64,000 nucleotides of DNA, taken from Bradyrhizobium sp. LLZ17. GTDB taxonomy: Bacteria; Pseudomonadota; Alphaproteobacteria; Rhizobiales; Xanthobacteraceae. Both the position numbers and the translations under genes were made by a program. Shown piece after piece: positions 60,746 to 64,000 of this stretch (its first letter is position 1; each line of letters starts with the position of its first letter). The notes beneath the pieces were generated by a model that was not told the DNA's origin, did not search any database, and worked only from the letters and a program-made list of their open reading frames with translations. The stretch spans positions 6,491,001-6,555,000 of the forward strand of contig NZ_CP165734.1 of assembly GCF_041200145.1 (NCBI RefSeq), written 5' to 3'.

Positions 60746-61147
60746 TTGGCGGTTAATATGTTGAACGTTGAAGGCCTCGAGCGGCTCGATTCGAGCGCGC
60801 CGGTGGTGATGCTGAACCTGATGCGCTTCCACGCACGCTCGCGCGACGGTGACGGTTCCGGCTGGGACGCCTATCTGCGCTACAGCGCGATCACTGTGCC
60901 GATGATCAAGGCGCGCGGCGGGACGCTGCTCTGGACCGGCGAGCCCAGGGCGGTCGCGCTCGGCCCGCACGACGGCAACGAATGGGACTTTGTCGCGCTG
61001 GTCTCCTATCCCTCAGTCGCGGCCTTCCTCGACATGATGACCTCGGAAGCCTACGAGCGAGAGGCCGATCCGCATCGCGTTAACGGCTGCGCCGAGCATG
61101 TGATCATCGCGACGAGCGAAGCGTACAGTAAATTCAGAATGAATTAG
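60746..61147 (+). CDS. DUF1330-family protein
   Basis: The 133-residue soluble protein has the DUF1330 (dimeric ferredoxin-like) pattern: VVMLNLMRFHARSRDGDGSGWDAYLRY...GGTLLWTGEPR...WDFVALVSYPSVAAFLDMMTSEAYE. TTG 60746 follows GAGGAGG by five bases and is therefore the preferred start; ATG 60758 is 17 bases away. It is divergent from the first EamA gene. Confidence 0.85.
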   Translation: MAVNMLNVEGLERLDSSAPVVMLNLMRFHARSRDGDGSGWDAYLRYSAITVPMIKARGGTLLWTGEPRAVALGPHDGNEWDFVALVSYPSVAAFLDMMTSEAYEREADPHRVNGCAEHVIIATSEAYSKFRMN

Positions 61148-61156
61148 CGCGCGCTT

Positions 61157-61306
61157 CCCCTCTCTCCTTGTGGGAGAGGGTGGCTCGTCGCGATAGCGGC
61201 GAGACGGGTGAGGGGTCTCTGTCCGCGAATCCAATTCTTGTTTGAATGCGCGGAGACAACCCCTCATCCGGCGCTTCGCGCCACCTTCTCCCACAGGGGG
61301 AGAAGG
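61157..61306. repeat. Composite intergenic repeat of the CCTCTCTCC family
   Basis: CCCCTCTCTCC-TTG-TGGGAGAGG at the left and CCTTCTCCCACAGGGGGAGAAGG at the right flank a stretch. That stretch contains GGTGAGGGGT...ACCCCTCA as inverted copies (61207/61260). It fills the gap between the DUF1330 and second EamA genes. Confidence 0.75.
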
Positions 61307-61312
61307 AAGAAT

Positions 61313-62245
61313 CTAGCTTGCCTGCTTCCTTGACGCGACGAAGACCCCCGACAGCACCAGCGCGAAGCCGATGAAGTGGAAGGCTTGCGGGCGTTCGCCG
61401 AGGAAGCTCATTGCCATGATGGCGCCGAACACTGGCACGACGTGGAAGAACGGCGCGGCGCGGTTGGCGCCGATCAGGCGGACACCGCGGTTGAAGCAGA
61501 GATAGGCGAGCGTCGAAGGGAAGACGGCGACGTAAAACAACGTCAGGAGGTTCGGCCCGTCGAGCTTCATCACGGGGCGCGCGAATAACTCCCAGATCTC
61601 CAGCGGAATCAGGCAGGCCGCGCCAGCGCCGAAGGTGAAGGCGAGGAACGACAGGCCGTGCATCGGCGGCCGCTTCAAGGTCAGCACCGAATAAAGTGCG
61701 AAGATGATGAGCGCGACCAGGAAGATCAGGTCGCCCTTGTTGAAGTCGATGTTGGAGAGCGTGGTGAAATCGCCGTGCAGCAGGATGATCAGCACGCCGC
61801 ACATCGAGAGCAGCACGCCGAACGCCTGCGCTGCGGTGAGCCGGACGCCGAGGATGACCAGCGACCACAGCGCCACCACCAGCGGCGCAGCCGATTGCAA
61901 CAGCAGCGTGTTGAGCGCCTGGGTATGCTCCAGCGCCCAGTATTGCAGGGTGTTGAAGGCGCCGATGCCGGTGATCGACAAGGTCATCATCAGGCCGAGC
62001 TTCTCGCGGATCGCGGGCCAGTCCTTTGCGAGGTGCTTCCAGGCGAACGGCAGCACCAGCAGGAACGCGAAGGTCCAGCGCAGGAACGACAGCGTCACCG
62101 GCGGGATGTGACCGGCGGCGAGCCGCCCGACAACGGCGTTGCCGGCCCAGCACAGCGCTGTGATCGAGAGCAGCAGATAGGGCTGATTGGCGATCCAGTT
62201 GTGGCCGGGCTGGTCGGCGCTCGTGGTCTGGCCAGTGGCGGACAT
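61313..62245 (-). CDS. EamA-family (DMT) transporter, paralogue
   Basis: The 310-residue, ten-segment membrane protein has the same architecture as the 59717-60652 product: NQPYLLLSITALCWAGNAVVGRLAAGHIPP, ALEHTQALNTLLLQSAAPLVVALWSL and FNRGVRLIGANRAAPFFHVVPVFGA. The two genes lie on the same strand with DUF1330 between them. They look like an old tandem duplication. Confidence 0.93.
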   Translation of the reverse strand: MSATGQTTSADQPGHNWIANQPYLLLSITALCWAGNAVVGRLAAGHIPPVTLSFLRWTFAFLLVLPFAWKHLAKDWPAIREKLGLMMTLSITGIGAFNTLQYWALEHTQALNTLLLQSAAPLVVALWSLVILGVRLTAAQAFGVLLSMCGVLIILLHGDFTTLSNIDFNKGDLIFLVALIIFALYSVLTLKRPPMHGLSFLAFTFGAGAACLIPLEIWELFARPVMKLDGPNLLTLFYVAVFPSTLAYLCFNRGVRLIGANRAAPFFHVVPVFGAIMAMSFLGERPQAFHFIGFALVLSGVFVASRKQAS

Positions 62246-62408
62246 TTTATTGTTATGGCCCCTGCGTGGCGTGCGCCGAGGCCTTCGGCCCGGCGATGTC
62301 CGGGCCGGTCGAGACCCGGCACGTTCAAAAACACGGAAACGCGCCGGATATCAATGGCGCGAGGCGCATCGGCTCCATGCGCCGGGAGCGATGCGGCGGG
62401 AACCTCGC

Positions 62409-64000
62409 TCAGGCTTTCCGTCCTGCGCTGATCGCAAACGGCTTCAACAACTCGGCGCAGACGAGATAGATCACGACCAGCGCCGCGATGCCGGTCATCA
62501 TGAGCGGAGGCGGTGCGACGAAGCCGAACCATGAGCCCAACGGCGTGAACGGCAGGACCATCGCCACCACGAGGGCGATCAGCGAGGAGATCGACAGCAC
62601 CGGATCGGGCCAATTCTGCCAGGGCCGTCCATTGGTGCGGATGATGAAGATCACCAGGATCTGCGTCGCCATCGATTCGATGAACCAGGCGCTGCGGAAT
62701 TCCTCCGGCGATGCGTGAAACAACATGATCAGCGCACCGAAGGTCAGGAAATCGAACACCGAGGACAGCGGGCCCATGATCCCGGCGAAACGCACCAGCC
62801 GCCTCATGCTCCACACCTGCGGCTGCGCGGTTGCGGCACGCGAGACCTGGTCGAAGGGAATGCCGAGCTCGGACAGATCGTAGAGCAGATTGTTGAGCAG
62901 AATCTGTGTCGGCAACATCGGGAGGAACGGTAGCGCCATCGAGGCGATCGCCATCGACAGCATGTTGCCGAAATTCGAGCTCGCGCCCATGCGGACATAT
63001 TTCATGATGTTCGCGAAGGTGCGCCGGCCCTCTTCGACGCCGTCGGCGACGACTTCGAGGTCGGAGGCCAGCAGAATCATGTCTGCCGCGGCCTGGGCCA
63101 CGCCGGTCGCGCCTTCCACCGACAGGCCGATATCGGAGGCTTTCAGCGCGGGTGCGTCGTTGATGCCGTCGCCGAGGAAGCCGACCACCTCGCCGCCGGC
63201 CTGCAGCGCCTTGACGATGCGCGATTTCTGGTCCGGCGCCAGCCGGCCGAACGCGTCGGCGGAGCGCACCTGCACCGCCAGCGCCTCGTCGCTGAGCTCG
63301 GCGATGTCGGCGCCCGACAGCACGCGCCCGGCGTTGAGCCCGACGAGGCCGGCGAGCCGCTTCACCACCAGGGGATCGTCGCCGGAGAGGATCTTCAGGC
63401 GGATGCCGGCCGCCGCAAGCCGGGCGATGGCGGCCGCCGCGGTCGGCTTCGGCGGGTCGGCGAAAGCGCACAGGCCCTCGAACACGAGACCGGTCTCGTC
63501 CTCGGTCTCGACCTCGCGCGTTGCGCCGTTCCAGGGACGCGAGGCGATTGCGACGCAGCGCAGGCCCTCCATCGCGAGCTGATGCACGCGCGCCATCGCG
63601 GCAGTTCGCGCGTCCTCGTCGATCGCGCCGCCGCGCTGCGTCGTGCACAATTCCAGCACCGTCTCCGGTGCGCCCTTGACGATCAGCAACGCGTCTTGTT
63701 CGGGACCGGTCGCGAGCACCGATCCGAGCCGGCGCGAAAAATCGAACGCCTGCCGGCCGGCAAGGATCCAGCCTTGCGCGGCATCCGGCTGGCTTGCAGC
63801 CAGCGCCGCATCGAGCGACCCGCGATCGCCGCCGAGAGCTGCGGCGATGGCACCGAGACGCGCGGCGCGGGCATCGTCCTTGCCATCGACATCGAGGCTC
63901 CTGGCCAGCGTGATCTCGGCCGAGGTCAGCGTGCCCGTCTTGTCGGTGCACAGGACGGTCATGGCGCCGAGGTCGTGGATTGCGGCGAGGCGCTTGACGA
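62409..64000 (-). CDS. mgtA: Magnesium-translocating P-type ATPase (MgtA type), N-terminus beyond window
   Basis: The C-terminal ~530 residues of a type IIIB P-type ATPase. VKRLAAIHDLGAMTVLCTDKTGT (phosphorylation Asp) begins just inside the window end. DPPKP, ILSGDD, VGFLGDGINDAPALKASDIGLSV (the hinge motif) and six C-terminal membrane helices follow. ASSNFGNMLSMAIASMALPFLPMLPTQILLNNLLYDLSE is typical of the MgtA/MgtB group. It imports Mg2+ across the inner membrane. The reading frame is open through base 64000, so the N-terminal part and start are outside the window. Confidence 0.93.
   Translation of the reverse strand, partial: VKRLAAIHDLGAMTVLCTDKTGTLTSAEITLARSLDVDGKDDARAARLGAIAAALGGDRGSLDAALAASQPDAAQGWILAGRQAFDFSRRLGSVLATGPEQDALLIVKGAPETVLELCTTQRGGAIDEDARTAAMARVHQLAMEGLRCVAIASRPWNGATREVETEDETGLVFEGLCAFADPPKPTAAAAIARLAAAGIRLKILSGDDPLVVKRLAGLVGLNAGRVLSGADIAELSDEALAVQVRSADAFGRLAPDQKSRIVKALQAGGEVVGFLGDGINDAPALKASDIGLSVEGATGVAQAAADMILLASDLEVVADGVEEGRRTFANIMKYVRMGASSNFGNMLSMAIASMALPFLPMLPTQILLNNLLYDLSELGIPFDQVSRAATAQPQVWSMRRLVRFAGIMGPLSSVFDFLTFGALIMLFHASPEEFRSAWFIESMATQILVIFIIRTNGRPWQNWPDPVLSISSLIALVVAMVLPFTPLGSWFGFVAPPPLMMTGIAALVVIYLVCAELLKPFAISAGRKA

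Noticed and set aside
32309-61306. CRISPR array or CRISPR-like repeats
   Set aside because: The repeats are dispersed, palindromic, different in family and have no regular spacers or cas genes.
62363-62383. Terminator between mgtA and EamA
   Set aside because: GGCGCAT/ATGCGCC is a neat seven-pair stem, but there is no T-run and the position is mid-gap; too weak to list.
1-64000. tRNA, rRNA or riboswitch genes
   Set aside because: I scanned the gaps by eye and found no cloverleaf, rRNA segment or known riboswitch core. The sequence before mgtA lies outside the window.

Overview
The window is about 64 kb of high-GC chromosomal DNA from an alphaproteobacterium, most probably Bradyrhizobium or a close relative in the Nitrobacteraceae. 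The signs are a three-gene pntAA-pntAB-pntB transhydrogenase next to a 50-residue aa3 oxidase subunit IV, a nirK-nirV-hemN-nnrR-nnrS group carrying FixK/FNR-type TTG-N8-CAA boxes, several y4hA, DUF465 and DUF1858 families, and the palindromic intergenic repeats usual in that group. This assignment rests on content and remembered families, not on a search.

Layout. 0-5 kb: cell-wall enzymes (a DUF882 peptidase cut by the window edge and an L,D-transpeptidase) and an NtrC-type regulator. 5-10.8 kb: an M3 oligopeptidase, a large membrane patatin, and an AbrB/Doc toxin-antitoxin pair with a perfect palindromic operator. 10.8-19.4 kb: aa3 oxidase subunit IV, transhydrogenase, a hydrolase, a Ca2+/H+ antiporter, a cupin, an anchored Ala/Pro-rich protein, a TPR lipoprotein, ribosomal protein bS21 and an aquaporin. 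19.4-23.2 kb: purE-purK, a diguanylate cyclase and small conserved proteins, including a 59-codon DUF465 gene. 23.3-32.3 kb: an L-2-hydroxyglutarate-oxidase-like gene, a PAS-GGDEF-EAL protein, glpD and a polyamine-type ABC transporter without a binding protein. 32.3-37.7 kb: a sugar-type ABC importer without an ATPase, and AsmA. 38-40 kb: a 3-oxoacid CoA-transferase and a GNAT acetyltransferase. 40.2-46.6 kb: the denitrification group. 46.6-55.2 kb: an AraC regulator, a response regulator, a MuiA-like protein, a second ABC importer without an ATPase, and a 2-hydroxyacid dehydrogenase. 55.4-64 kb: a chemoreceptor, an IS110-family element with a possible bridge RNA, a Bug-type binding protein, two EamA transporters, a DUF1330 protein and the C-terminal part of an MgtA-type P-type ATPase.

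How the genes work together. The clearest functional unit is 40.2-46.6 kb: copper nitrite reductase and its NirV partner, oxygen-independent haem synthesis (hemN), a DUF1858 Cys protein, the NO-responsive regulator NnrR and NnrS. Perfect or near-perfect TTG-N8-CAA boxes lie in front of hemN, between nnrR and nnrS, and in front of nirK and the DUF1858 gene, as expected for a low-oxygen/NO regulon. No other denitrification reductase genes are in the window.

A second pattern is technical but important. Four genes (23.98, 27.25, 48.33 and 53.56 kb), and probably a fifth (about 7.07 kb), return to frame if one base is restored, and every case has the same sign (one base missing). At least two are CCC where CCCC is expected. 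Uncorrected deletion errors explain this better than five independent pseudogenes. Nothing in the window is clearly a new defence or metabolic system. The best leads are the IS110 bridge-RNA candidate, the AbrB-Doc module and the box architecture of the denitrification group.
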